Below, piece by piece: positions 25,836-33,524 of a DNA stretch of 64,000 nt. The stretch is from Amycolatopsis pretoriensis (GTDB lineage: Bacteria; Actinomycetota; Actinomycetes; Mycobacteriales; Pseudonocardiaceae): contig NZ_FNUJ01000001.1 in assembly GCF_900107925.1 (NCBI RefSeq), forward strand, positions 1,116,001-1,180,000. Direction: 5' to 3'. Positions within the stretch are counted from its first letter, which is position 1, and every line of letters starts with the position of its first letter. A program made the translations under genes and the position numbers. The notes below the pieces were generated by a model, which saw nothing but the letters and a program-made list of their open reading frames with translations, was not told the DNA's origin and ran no database searches.

Positions 25836-27011
25836 TTACACGACCCCCCGGCGGCGCAGTTCCGCCGCGTCGAACCCGCATTCCGCGAGCACCGCGTCGG
25901 TGTGCTCGCCCAGCGCCGGCACCGGATCCATCCGCGGCGCCCGGCCCGCGACGGTGATCGGCGGCAGCGTGGCCCGGACCGGCCCGCCCGGCGTCGCCAC
26001 CTCGGCGAACCGGTCGCGCGCGGTGAGCTGCGGGTGCGCCAGGACGTCCGGCAGGTCGCGGCGGCGCGCGTGCGCGATCCGGCCCCGGCGCAGCCGCGCC
26101 TCCAGTTCAGCGCCGGTCAGCCGCGCGAAGATCGCGTCGATCTCGCGTTCCAGCTCCGGCCGGTGGGCGACGCGGGCGCTGCCGGTGGCGTACCGCTCGT
26201 CGGTGACCCATGCCGGCCGTTCGACGGCGTGCTCGCAGAACGCCGCCCACTCGCGTTCGTTCTGCACCGCCAGCACGACTTCGGTCCCGTCGCCCGCGGC
26301 GAAGGTGCCGTAGGGCGCGATCGCCGGGTGGCTCGTCCCGGTGCGCGGCGGGGGCGTGCCGCCGTAGCCGGCGTAGTAGAGCGGGAAGCCCATCCACTCG
26401 ACCAGCGAGTCGAACAGGCTGATCTCCAGCTCGGTGCCCCGACCGGTGCGTTCCCGGTCGTAGAGCGCGGACAGGATGCCGGAGAACGCGTACATCCCGG
26501 CGCCGATGTCCGCGGCCGGGATGCCGCTCTTGGCCGGCTCGCTCTCCGTCCCCGTCACCGACACCAGGCCGGCTTCGGACTGGATGAGCAGGTCGTACGC
26601 CTTCGCGTCACGGTACGGCCCGCTCGAGCCGTAGCCCGACACCGAGCACGTGATCAGCCGGGGCCGCGACGCGCGGATCGCCGCCGCCCCGAGCCCGAGC
26701 CGGTCCGTGACGCCGGGGGCGAAGTTCTGCACGAACACGTCGGCGCGGTCGAGCAAGGCCGCCATCACCGGCGCCGCGGCGTCGCTCTTGAGGTCGAGCG
26801 TGACGCTCTCCTTGGACCGGTTCAGCCAGACGAAGTGGCTGGACTGGCCGTGCACGGTTTCGTCATAGGCGCGGGCGAAGTCGCCCGTGCCCGGCCGCTC
26901 GACCTTGACCACCCGGGCCCCGAGGTCGGCGAGGTGCCGGGTGGCCAGGGGCGCGGCGACGGCCTGTTCGCAGGACACGACGGTGACGCCGTCGAGGGGC
27001 AGGGAGCGCAT
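25836..27011 (-). CDS. CaiB/BaiF family III CoA transferase
   Basis: A 391-aa class III CoA transferase. The N-terminus LPLDGVTVVSCEQAVAAPLATRHLADLGA and VVKVERPGTGD are family signatures; the catalytic Asp is expected in the AYDLLIQSEAG segment, and the GYGSSGPY loop precedes it. It moves CoA between an acyl-CoA such as succinyl-CoA and a free acid. It lies 33 bp upstream of the epoxide hydrolase on the same strand and is probably cotranscribed with it. Together with the CitE-like lyase it recalls itaconate-type CoA activation and cleavage, but no hydratase is present. Confidence 0.85.
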   Translation of the reverse strand: MRSLPLDGVTVVSCEQAVAAPLATRHLADLGARVVKVERPGTGDFARAYDETVHGQSSHFVWLNRSKESVTLDLKSDAAAPVMAALLDRADVFVQNFAPGVTDRLGLGAAAIRASRPRLITCSVSGYGSSGPYRDAKAYDLLIQSEAGLVSVTGTESEPAKSGIPAADIGAGMYAFSGILSALYDRERTGRGTELEISLFDSLVEWMGFPLYYAGYGGTPPPRTGTSHPAIAPYGTFAAGDGTEVVLAVQNEREWAAFCEHAVERPAWVTDERYATGSARVAHRPELEREIDAIFARLTGAELEARLRRGRIAHARRRDLPDVLAHPQLTARDRFAEVATPGGPVRATLPPITVAGRAPRMDPVPALGEHTDAVLAECGFDAAELRRRGVV

Positions 27012-27032
27012 GGCCGCATCCTGCCACCCGGG

Positions 27033-28013
27033 TCAGACCGCCCGGGCGATCGCGATGTTCCCGGCGAGCCGCTCGCCGGCCTCGTAGATCATGTACTCGC
27101 GGCCCTGGTAGGTGCCGAAGCTGGGCGCCGCGGACCGCCCGTTGTCCGGCGCGCCTGCGAGCGGCGTGTGGAAGACGCCGAGGTGGTTGCGCTTCGAGAA
27201 GTCGTTGCCGACCTCGGTGATCATCAGCTTCCCGCCGTGTGCGATGTCGGTGTTGTAGACGACGTAAGTGCTGTTGTTGCGGTACAGCAGGTGCGGGCCG
27301 CCGATGTCGTTCGCGCCGACGTCGGTGTGGCGCACGAGCGGCGTCTGCGAGAACGTCCAGTTCAGCGCGTCGGGCGACCAGCCCCAGCCGATGTCGCGGT
27401 GGTTGGTCGTGTTGTTGAGCATGAACACCATGACGTACCGGGCGTTCTTCGCCGGCAGGTCCTGGCGGAAGACCCGGGCGTAGGACGTCTCGGTGGTGCC
27501 GGCGGGCTGCAGCCGCGTCGAGAGGACTTCCTTTTCGTAGGTGAAGTGGATGCCGTCGGCGGAGCTGGCCAGCCGGGTGACGGTGTTCTCGCCGTGGAAG
27601 TAGAGGTAGATCCGGTTGACGTCGTCGTTCCACAGAGCGTGCGGCGAGGAGACGTGGCTGACGGAGTACTCGCCGGGCCAGGAGTTCTTGATGATCGGGT
27701 TGCCCGCGTACTCGGTGAACTCCTCGTCGAGGGAGTTCGCGTACGCCAGGCAGATCCCGCCCGGGGCGTCGTGGGGCGCGTAGTAGAGGTAGTACGCGGC
27801 GAGCGCGTTCGGGATGCGGCCCTTCGTGCCGCGGACGCAGGGGAAGATCAGCTCGCCGGTCGGGTTGTAGCGCAGCTTGCTCTTGACGAGGGCGAGCCGC
27901 TGGTAGCGGTAGTCCGGGAAGCCGGCGGGGGCCGCGGTGGCGGTCGTGGGCAGCAGTGCGCCCGCGCCGAGCGCGGCGGCGCCGGCCAGCAGGCCGCGTC
28001 GGGTGAGGGTCAT
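27033..28013 (-). CDS. Tat-exported beta-propeller glycoside hydrolase-like protein
   Basis: A 326-aa exported protein. The twin-arginine signal is LTRRGLLAGAAALGAGALL with cleavage near ATAAPA. The rest reads as a five-bladed beta-propeller of the GH43/GH32/GH62/GH68 kind, with blade-like repeats AYYLYYAPHD, NRIYLYFHG and YVMVFMLNN and an acidic residue in each, but I cannot assign a family. The ATG follows AAGGAG. It is divergent from a LacI-type regulator across a region with a perfect operator-like palindrome, so it is probably a sugar-induced extracellular glycosidase. Confidence 0.65.
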   Translation of the reverse strand: MTLTRRGLLAGAAALGAGALLPTTATAAPAGFPDYRYQRLALVKSKLRYNPTGELIFPCVRGTKGRIPNALAAYYLYYAPHDAPGGICLAYANSLDEEFTEYAGNPIIKNSWPGEYSVSHVSSPHALWNDDVNRIYLYFHGENTVTRLASSADGIHFTYEKEVLSTRLQPAGTTETSYARVFRQDLPAKNARYVMVFMLNNTTNHRDIGWGWSPDALNWTFSQTPLVRHTDVGANDIGGPHLLYRNNSTYVVYNTDIAHGGKLMITEVGNDFSKRNHLGVFHTPLAGAPDNGRSAAPSFGTYQGREYMIYEAGERLAGNIAIARAV

Positions 28014-28079
28014 GACCGCTCCTTCGGGGTCCGGTGTGGCGGCGACGGTGTCACGGCCGGACGGGCCGGAGCAAGGGAG

Positions 28080-28091
28080 TAATACGTATTA
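28080..28091. promoter_or_regulatory. LacI-type operator palindrome
   Basis: TAATACGTATTA is a perfect 12-bp palindrome with the central CG typical of LacI-family sites. It lies 67 bp before the exported hydrolase ATG and 104 bp before the lacI-type ATG. It is conspicuously AT-rich for this DNA. Confidence 0.65.
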
Positions 28092-28132
28092 GTACGGTCG
28101 GGACAGGTTTGCTGCAGTTTCGGGCAAAACCG

Positions 28133-28162
28133 TTGACTCCCCGCCGAGGGCGGTCGCAGGCT
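28133..28162 (+). promoter_or_regulatory. Promoter of the LacI-type regulator
   Basis: TTGACT (28133-28138) and CAGGCT (28157-28162) are separated by 18 bp, 33 bp before the ATG at 28196. The -10 is weak, so this is a tentative call. Confidence 0.4.
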
Positions 28163-28195
28163 GGATCGGATCGGCAGACTCCGAGCGAGGTGGCG

Positions 28196-29200
28196 ATGGG
28201 CAAGGTCCGGCAGGCCGACATCGCGCGCGTGGCGGGGGTTTCGCAGGCGACGGTGTCGGTGGTGCTGGGCGGCAACCGCGCCGGGGTCCGGCTCTCGGAG
28301 CGGACGCGGCTGCGCGTGCTGGAGGCGGCCGAGCGGCTGGGGTACCTGCCCGACCCGGTGTCTTCGCGGTTGACCTCCGCGCGCAACGACCTGCTCGGCG
28401 TGTACGCGTTCACGCCCGCGTTCCCGGACGTCGCCGACGGGTACTACCCGATCCTGGCCGGCGTCGAGGCCGAGGCGGCCGCGCTCGGCAAGGACCTGAT
28501 CATGTTCACGGCGTCGAGCGCGGCACCCGACCGGATCCGCCGCACCCGCCTCGCCGACGGCTGCCTGTTCCTCGGCCGGCACGTCCCGGTGGACGCGCTC
28601 GCCGGCCTGCTGCACGCGGGTTTCCCGATCGTCTACATCGGACGGCGGACCGAGATGGGCGGCCGCATCCCGCACGTGGGCGCGGACTACGTGTCGGCGT
28701 CGGCGGAGGTGATCACGCGGCTGGCGCGGGCGGGGCACCGCCGCGTCCGGTACCTGCGCGAGCCGGACGAGGCCCCTTCGTCGGGCGACCGCGAACGCGG
28801 GGTGCGGGGTGCGGCGGCCGACGCGGGAGTGTCCCTGGCCGTGACCCGCACCGACGGTACGGACCTCGCCCCGGCGACGATCGCGGGCTGGCTGGCCGAC
28901 GGCGTCACGGCGCTGGTGGTGGAGGAGACCGACACGTTCGCGGTGTTCGACGCGGCTCACCGGGCTTTGCGCGCGGCGGGGATTTCCGTACCGGGGGACA
29001 TCTCGCTGGCGGTGCTGGGACGGCCGCCGGGCGGAGCGCCGGGGCCGGTGGTCAGCGGGTTCGAGGTGCCGAGGCGGGCGCTGGGCCGCGCGGCGGTGCG
29101 GCTGCTGGCGTCCCTGGTCGAGCCGGGGACGGGGGAGCCGCCGCACCGCTTGCTGCCGTGCCCGCCGGTGCCGGGCGAGACGATCGCGACCGTCGCCTGA
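28196..29200 (+). CDS. LacI-family transcriptional regulator
   Basis: A 334-aa LacI/GalR regulator. The N-terminal helix-turn-helix is ADIARVAGVSQATVSVVLGG, followed by the hinge helix (RLGYLPDPVSSRLTS) and a periplasmic-binding-protein-like effector domain. The C-terminal domain is slightly shorter than usual and the common DxxA hinge variant is altered (DPVSSRL). The ATG has GAGCGAGG upstream. It is divergent from the Tat-exported beta-propeller enzyme and is expected to repress it through TAATACGTATTA until a sugar binds. It ends 3 bp from the convergent nitrilase-family gene. Confidence 0.87.
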   Translation: MGKVRQADIARVAGVSQATVSVVLGGNRAGVRLSERTRLRVLEAAERLGYLPDPVSSRLTSARNDLLGVYAFTPAFPDVADGYYPILAGVEAEAAALGKDLIMFTASSAAPDRIRRTRLADGCLFLGRHVPVDALAGLLHAGFPIVYIGRRTEMGGRIPHVGADYVSASAEVITRLARAGHRRVRYLREPDEAPSSGDRERGVRGAAADAGVSLAVTRTDGTDLAPATIAGWLADGVTALVVEETDTFAVFDAAHRALRAAGISVPGDISLAVLGRPPGGAPGPVVSGFEVPRRALGRAAVRLLASLVEPGTGEPPHRLLPCPPVPGETIATVA

Positions 29201-29203
29201 CCG

Positions 29204-29995
29204 TCAGCGCGGCACCACCGAGAACCGCCGCAGCTCCAGCGCCGGGTTCTTCGCCCGCACCTCGGCGATCCGCTCGGCGGACACCTCGCCGACGGCGACT
29301 CCCGTCTGCTCGCCGAGCGACGTGACGACCACGCCCATCGGGTCCACGAGCATGCTGGTGCCCGATCCCGTCGGCGCGGCCTGGCCCGCCGCGGCGACGT
29401 ACAGCGTGTTCTCGATCGCGCGGGCGCGGATCAGCGTGCTCCAGTGGTACTCCTTCAGCGGCCCGGGCACCCACTCGGCCGGCAGGAGCACGACGTCGGC
29501 GCCCGCGTCCGCCAGCCGCCGCGTGACCTCGGGAAAGCGCAGGTCGTAACAGGTCTGCAGCCCGAACCGGAGGCCGTCGACCTCGAACGTCTCCGGGTCG
29601 GTGAGCTCGCCCGCGCGGACGACGTCGGACTCGCGGAAGCCGAACGCGTCGTAGAGGTGGATCTTGCGGTAGCGCGCGGCCACCCCGTCCGGACCGGCCG
29701 CGACGAGCGTGTTGGAGATCCGCGATCCGTCGAGGCGTTCGTTCATGCCGCCGACGATCGTGACGCCCCGGGCGGCGGCCAGCGAGAGCAGGCCCGTCAC
29801 GAACTCGCCGTCGAGCGCCTCGGCGGAGTCGACGAACCGCCGGTCCATCGCCGGGACGGTGAACATCGCGTACTCGGGCAGCACGACCACCCGCGCGCCG
29901 CGGTCGGCCGCGTCGCCGACCAGTTTCGTGATCAGCGTCAGGTTGGCGGCTTTGTCGTCGCCGGGCGCGTACTGCGCCAGTGCCACGTGCGTCAT
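29204..29995 (-). CDS. Carbon-nitrogen hydrolase (nitrilase superfamily)
   Basis: A 263-aa nitrilase-superfamily amidase with the Glu-Lys-Cys triad: LPEYAMF, YRKIHLYD and TCYDLRFPE. Its length and motifs fit the Nit/omega-amidase and aliphatic amidase branches rather than true nitrilases. It is the last gene of a coupled operon: its ATG overlaps the MFS transporter stop by 4 nt. With an aldolase and an organic-anion transporter upstream, a substrate such as an acid amide released or taken up by that pathway is likely but not identifiable. Confidence 0.83.
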   Translation of the reverse strand: MTHVALAQYAPGDDKAANLTLITKLVGDAADRGARVVVLPEYAMFTVPAMDRRFVDSAEALDGEFVTGLLSLAAARGVTIVGGMNERLDGSRISNTLVAAGPDGVAARYRKIHLYDAFGFRESDVVRAGELTDPETFEVDGLRFGLQTCYDLRFPEVTRRLADAGADVVLLPAEWVPGPLKEYHWSTLIRARAIENTLYVAAAGQAAPTGSGTSMLVDPMGVVVTSLGEQTGVAVGEVSAERIAEVRAKNPALELRRFSVVPR

Positions 29996-31314
29996 GCGGT
30001 TTCCTTCCGGGGAGCGGCGGGCATGCGGTCGAGCTTGCCGAGCACGACCGTGTAGCAGAAGATCCCGGCGAGCAGCACCACGCCGGTGACCAGGAACGCG
30101 CCGGCGAACGAGCCGGTGACGTCGACGACGGCGCCCGTCACGATCGGCGCGGCGATGCCGATCATGTTGGCGACGAAGTTGACCAGCCCGCCGAGGGTGC
30201 CGGAGCAGCCCTCCGGCGCGATGACCGCGACGATGCTGGACCCGGCGGGCACCGACACGGCGAGCCCGGCGGCGCCGATCGACAGGAACACCAGGGCCAC
30301 CGCGACGGATCCGGCGTAGGCGGCGCCGGCGACCGACAGCGAGACCAGCATGCTGACGACCAGCACGATCCGCCGTGCCTTGGTCTCGTCGCCGCTGCGG
30401 GCGATCAGCCGGTCCAGCACGATGCCGCCGACGAGGAACTGCGCGAGCACCGCGACCAGCCACGGGATCATCGTGTAGAAGCCGCCGGCCAGCAGCTTCA
30501 CGCCGAACTGCTTCTCCAGGTAGCCCGGGAGCCAGGTCAGCAGCACGTAGTAGGCGTAGGTGTAGGACGCGTACCCGAGCGCGAGGCCCCACGTCTTGCG
30601 GCGGCGCAGCAGGTGGCCGAGGCCGGCGAGGGAACTGGGCCTGGGCGCGTCTTCGTCGTCCGCGCCGCCCTCGCGCAGGTACGCGAACTCCTCGGGCGAC
30701 AGCCGGCCGCGTTCGAGGGCCTGCTTCGGCGTCAGGTAGAGCAGCCACCACACGAGCAGGTAGCCGAGGCTGAGGATGCCGGTGAAGACGAAGGCCGCGT
30801 GCCAGCTGAACACCGTCACGAGGAACGCCATCACCGGGATGCCGAGGACGTTGGAGATCTTGGCGCAGCCGTCGAAGACCGCGGTCGCGCGGCCGCGCTC
30901 GGAGCGCGGGAACCACTGGCCGATCGCCTTCCAGCCCGCCGGGATCGTGGGTGCCTCACCGAAACCGAGCACCAGCCGCGAGACCAGGAGCAGGCCGAGC
31001 CCGCCCGCCGACGCCGTCAGGAACGACGCGATCGCCCACAGGGCGGCGGCCGCGCGGTTGACCCAGCGGACGCCGATCCGGTCGAGGATCGCGCCGATCG
31101 GCAGCTGCAGCACCGCGTACGTCCAGAGGAACGCCGAGGCGACGACACCGAGCTGGGCCGCGCTGAGGTGGAACTCCCGCATCATCTCGGGCCCGGCGAT
31201 GGACAGGTTGACGCGGTCGACGTAGTTGACGAACGACCCGACACCGAGCACGCCGGCGATTGTCCACCGGGTCCGGCCCGCGGTGCGGGTCTTCGTCTTC
31301 TCCGCGGTCGTCAT
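29992..31314 (-). CDS. MFS transporter of the anion:cation symporter type
   Basis: A 440-aa, 12-helix MFS permease. VNYVDRVNLSIAGP in TM1 and QLPIGAILDRIGVRWVNR in loop 2-3 are typical of the ACS (glucarate/galactonate/phthalate) family, as are FGEAPTIPAGWKAIGQWFP and ERGRATAVFDGCAKI. The central loop carries an acidic DDEDAP stretch. It probably imports an organic acid. The ATG overlaps the aldolase stop (ATGA) and the gene's own stop overlaps the nitrilase-family ATG, so all three proteins are translationally coupled and under the divergent GntR/FCD regulator. Confidence 0.85.
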   Translation of the reverse strand: MTTAEKTKTRTAGRTRWTIAGVLGVGSFVNYVDRVNLSIAGPEMMREFHLSAAQLGVVASAFLWTYAVLQLPIGAILDRIGVRWVNRAAAALWAIASFLTASAGGLGLLLVSRLVLGFGEAPTIPAGWKAIGQWFPRSERGRATAVFDGCAKISNVLGIPVMAFLVTVFSWHAAFVFTGILSLGYLLVWWLLYLTPKQALERGRLSPEEFAYLREGGADDEDAPRPSSLAGLGHLLRRRKTWGLALGYASYTYAYYVLLTWLPGYLEKQFGVKLLAGGFYTMIPWLVAVLAQFLVGGIVLDRLIARSGDETKARRIVLVVSMLVSLSVAGAAYAGSVAVALVFLSIGAAGLAVSVPAGSSIVAVIAPEGCSGTLGGLVNFVANMIGIAAPIVTGAVVDVTGSFAGAFLVTGVVLLAGIFCYTVVLGKLDRMPAAPRKETA

Positions 31315-32066
31315 CGCGCCTGCTTCGCGAGGGACGTGGTCTCCTCGAAGGCCGCGGTCAGGCCGGCGATGAGCGCGCCGTGCTGCATGGTCAGCGCGAG
31401 CTGGCCGGCGCCGTGGGTGAGCGCGAACTCCTTCTCCTCGCGGCTCCACGCGGGCAGCACCCACGGCTTCCCGGCTGCCCGGGCCGCGTCGGCGACGCGC
31501 TTCAGATCGGCGAAGTCGCCTTCTTCCCGCGTGTACGCCCCGCGTTCGCGGCGCAGCGAGAGATCGGACGGCCCGACGAAGACACCGTCCACTGTGTCCA
31601 GTGCGAGGATCTCGGCGACGTCCTCGAGCGCGCCGGCGTCCTCGATCATCGGCAGGCAGCGGGTGCCGCGGTCCTGGGCGGTGACCCACTCGTCGGTGAA
31701 GCCGCGGTAGCCGGTGGTGCGCCCGCCGGCGAAGCTGCGGTCGCCCAGCGGCGGGAACTTCGCGAACGCCGTGACGGCCTTGGCGTGCGCCGCGTTCTCG
31801 ACGTGCGGGATGACCACGGCGTCGGCGCCGAAGTCGAGGGCCTGCTGGATCGGGCCGCGCTCCGGGCCGAGGACCTTGGCGAGCACCTCCAGGCCGAGGG
31901 CGCGCAGGAACGGGACGAACCGCTCGAGGTCGGCCAGGTCGAACGCGCCGTGCTCGATGTCGAGGACGGCGGCGCCGTAGCCGATCCCGCGGGCGATCTC
32001 GGCCGCGGGATGCGAGGGATCGGAGAGCCAGACGGCGTAGCGCCGGTCGGCGGGGACTGAGGACAT
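31311..32066 (-). CDS. HpcH/HpaI-family aldolase
   Basis: A 251-aa class II aldolase of the HpaI/GarL group. It has GAAVLDIEHGAFDLADL at the N-terminus, VVIPHVENAAHA, the metal-ligand Glu in LPMIEDAGALE and VGPSDLS with the Asp ligand. These enzymes cleave 4-hydroxy-2-oxoacids to pyruvate and an aldehyde. It is the first gene of the coupled operon with the MFS symporter and nitrilase-family protein. An AGGAGG Shine-Dalgarno lies 8 nt before the ATG. Together the genes suggest uptake and retro-aldol breakdown of a sugar acid or 2-oxoacid derivative. Confidence 0.83.
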   Translation of the reverse strand: MSSVPADRRYAVWLSDPSHPAAEIARGIGYGAAVLDIEHGAFDLADLERFVPFLRALGLEVLAKVLGPERGPIQQALDFGADAVVIPHVENAAHAKAVTAFAKFPPLGDRSFAGGRTTGYRGFTDEWVTAQDRGTRCLPMIEDAGALEDVAEILALDTVDGVFVGPSDLSLRRERGAYTREEGDFADLKRVADAARAAGKPWVLPAWSREEKEFALTHGAGQLALTMQHGALIAGLTAAFEETTSLAKQAR

Positions 32067-32116
32067 CGGGGAACCTCCTGCGCACTCACGACGGTAGCTC
32101 CGGTCGTTGTGTGCAC

Positions 32117-32128
32117 CGTGTATACACG
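32117..32128. promoter_or_regulatory. GntR/FCD operator palindrome
   Basis: CGTGTATACACG is a perfect 12-bp palindrome in the 114-bp gap between the aldolase operon and the GntR gene. Its TGTATACA core is the form I know for FCD-subfamily GntR regulators of the VanR type. It sits 51 bp from the aldolase ATG. Confidence 0.7.
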
Positions 32129-32180
32129 ATGGATATCTGTCGGTCCAGACGCTAAGCTGGCGGCCTACGAGGGGAGACGC

Positions 32181-32834
32181 ATGACGACCAGTGCACCGGC
32201 CGGGCCGGCGCGGGACCGCGTGTACGCCTGGCTGCGCGACGGGATCATCGCGGGCGATCTCGAAGGCGGCCGGTTCCTGGACGAGCAGTGGGTGTCCGGC
32301 GTGGTCGGGGTGTCCCGGACACCGGTCCGCGAGGCGTTCCACCGCCTGGAGGCCGAGCGCTTCATCAGCCTGCTGCCCCGCAAGGGCGCGCAGGTCCGCA
32401 CGGTCACCGCGCGCGAGCTGGCGGAGGTCTACCAGAGCCGCCGGCTGATCGAGGGGCACGCGATCGGCGAGGTCTGCGCGGCCCGGGCGGGCGCGCCCGC
32501 GGAGATGGCCGGGCTGATCGAGGAGATGGACCGCGCCGGGAAGGCCCGCGACTGGTTCGCGGTGTCCGGCCTGGACCGTTCGTTCCACCGAGCGATCGTG
32601 CGGGCGGCGGGCAATTCGGTGCTGACCGAGCTGTACGACACGCTGCGCTCGCGCCAGCAGCGGGTCGCGGTGCGGGCCCTGGAGGCCCGGCCCGAGCGGC
32701 TGCCGGTGATCGACGCCGAGCACCGCGCCCTGGTGGCGGCCCTGGACGCGCACGACGCCGAGGAGGCGCTGCGGATCCTCAACCAGCACCTGCGTCCGGT
32801 GTCCGAAGTGGTCTCGGCCCTCGACCGCGGCTGA
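32181..32834 (+). CDS. GntR-family regulator, FCD subfamily
   Basis: A 217-aa GntR regulator. The winged helix shows VSRTPVREAFHRLEAERFI, and the all-helical FCD ligand domain has the expected metal-binding residues in DRSFHRAIV and DAEHRALVAAL. FCD proteins bind carboxylic acids such as oxo- or sugar acids. The ATG follows GAGGGGAG; TAAGCT (about 32152-32157) is a candidate -10. It is divergent from the aldolase-MFS-nitrilase operon and probably represses it by binding CGTGTATACACG. Confidence 0.87.
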   Translation: MTTSAPAGPARDRVYAWLRDGIIAGDLEGGRFLDEQWVSGVVGVSRTPVREAFHRLEAERFISLLPRKGAQVRTVTARELAEVYQSRRLIEGHAIGEVCAARAGAPAEMAGLIEEMDRAGKARDWFAVSGLDRSFHRAIVRAAGNSVLTELYDTLRSRQQRVAVRALEARPERLPVIDAEHRALVAALDAHDAEEALRILNQHLRPVSEVVSALDRG

Positions 32835-32887
32835 TCCCGCCGGGGTACTAGCCTGTCCGCGCATCGACGGCGGACAGGAGCGCGCGC

Positions 32888-33460
32888 GTGGGAACCCGGA
32901 GAACCGCAGGTGCGGGGCGCGTGGCCCGCACGGGACTGCTCGCCGCGGCGAGCGCGACGCTGCTGCTGGGCCCGGCCGCCTGCACCGCGGAAACCGTGGG
33001 GACCGGGGTGCCGGCTCCCGCGGCGCTCTCGTCGGCGGTCACGTCGGCCGGTGAGGTCGCCGCGAGTGCCGCACGGACCCCGGAAGCGGCGGTGACCGGC
33101 TGGGTCACGCAGATCCTGAAGGAGGACTACGCCGCGGCCTGCCGATCGAGCGCGGCGGGCACGCCGGATCCGGAAAAGCTGTGCGCGAGCGACGGCAAGG
33201 CCGTGAAGACGCTCGGGAAGCTGCACGAGGCCTGGGCGAAGCCGGGCGTCGACACCGGCGCGGCGGTGGAAACCGAGCGTGTCGAGGTGACCGGGGACAC
33301 CGCGACCGCGCCGGACACCTCGATCAAGATCGGCGGCAAGTCGCTGCGCGAGCTCGAGCTCGTCGGCTCGTCCGGGGACACCAGCTCGTTCCGGCTGACC
33401 TTGAAACTCACGAAAAAGGACGGCGCCTGGTACGTGAGCGACTTCGAACTGGCGGTGTGA
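32888..33460 (+). CDS. Putative lipoprotein with an NTF2-like C-terminal domain
   Basis: A 190-aa exported protein. The signal peptide ends in a lipobox-like LLLGPAAC near residue 32, after which the Cys would be lipidated. The mature part starts with a low-complexity Ala/Ser/Val-rich spacer. A folded domain of about 125 residues follows, with three Cys in all and a final AWYVSDFEL strand like the DUF4878/NTF2-like lipoproteins of actinobacteria. It starts with GTG after GGACAGGAG. No function can be assigned; it is probably anchored at the outer face of the membrane. Confidence 0.7.
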   Translation: MGTRRTAGAGRVARTGLLAAASATLLLGPAACTAETVGTGVPAPAALSSAVTSAGEVAASAARTPEAAVTGWVTQILKEDYAAACRSSAAGTPDPEKLCASDGKAVKTLGKLHEAWAKPGVDTGAAVETERVEVTGDTATAPDTSIKIGGKSLRELELVGSSGDTSSFRLTLKLTKKDGAWYVSDFELAV

Positions 33461-33524
33461 CCGGCGCCGGCCCCACCAGGCGCGCGGCCAGCGGTATCGG
33501 CCCCGCGAATGATAGGAATGGCCG

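Noticed and set aside
23934-28082. Open frame of 1382 codons on the plus strand spanning the CitE, epoxide hydrolase, CaiB and propeller genes
   Set aside because: It crosses several well-supported genes on the other strand and has no domain-like segment.
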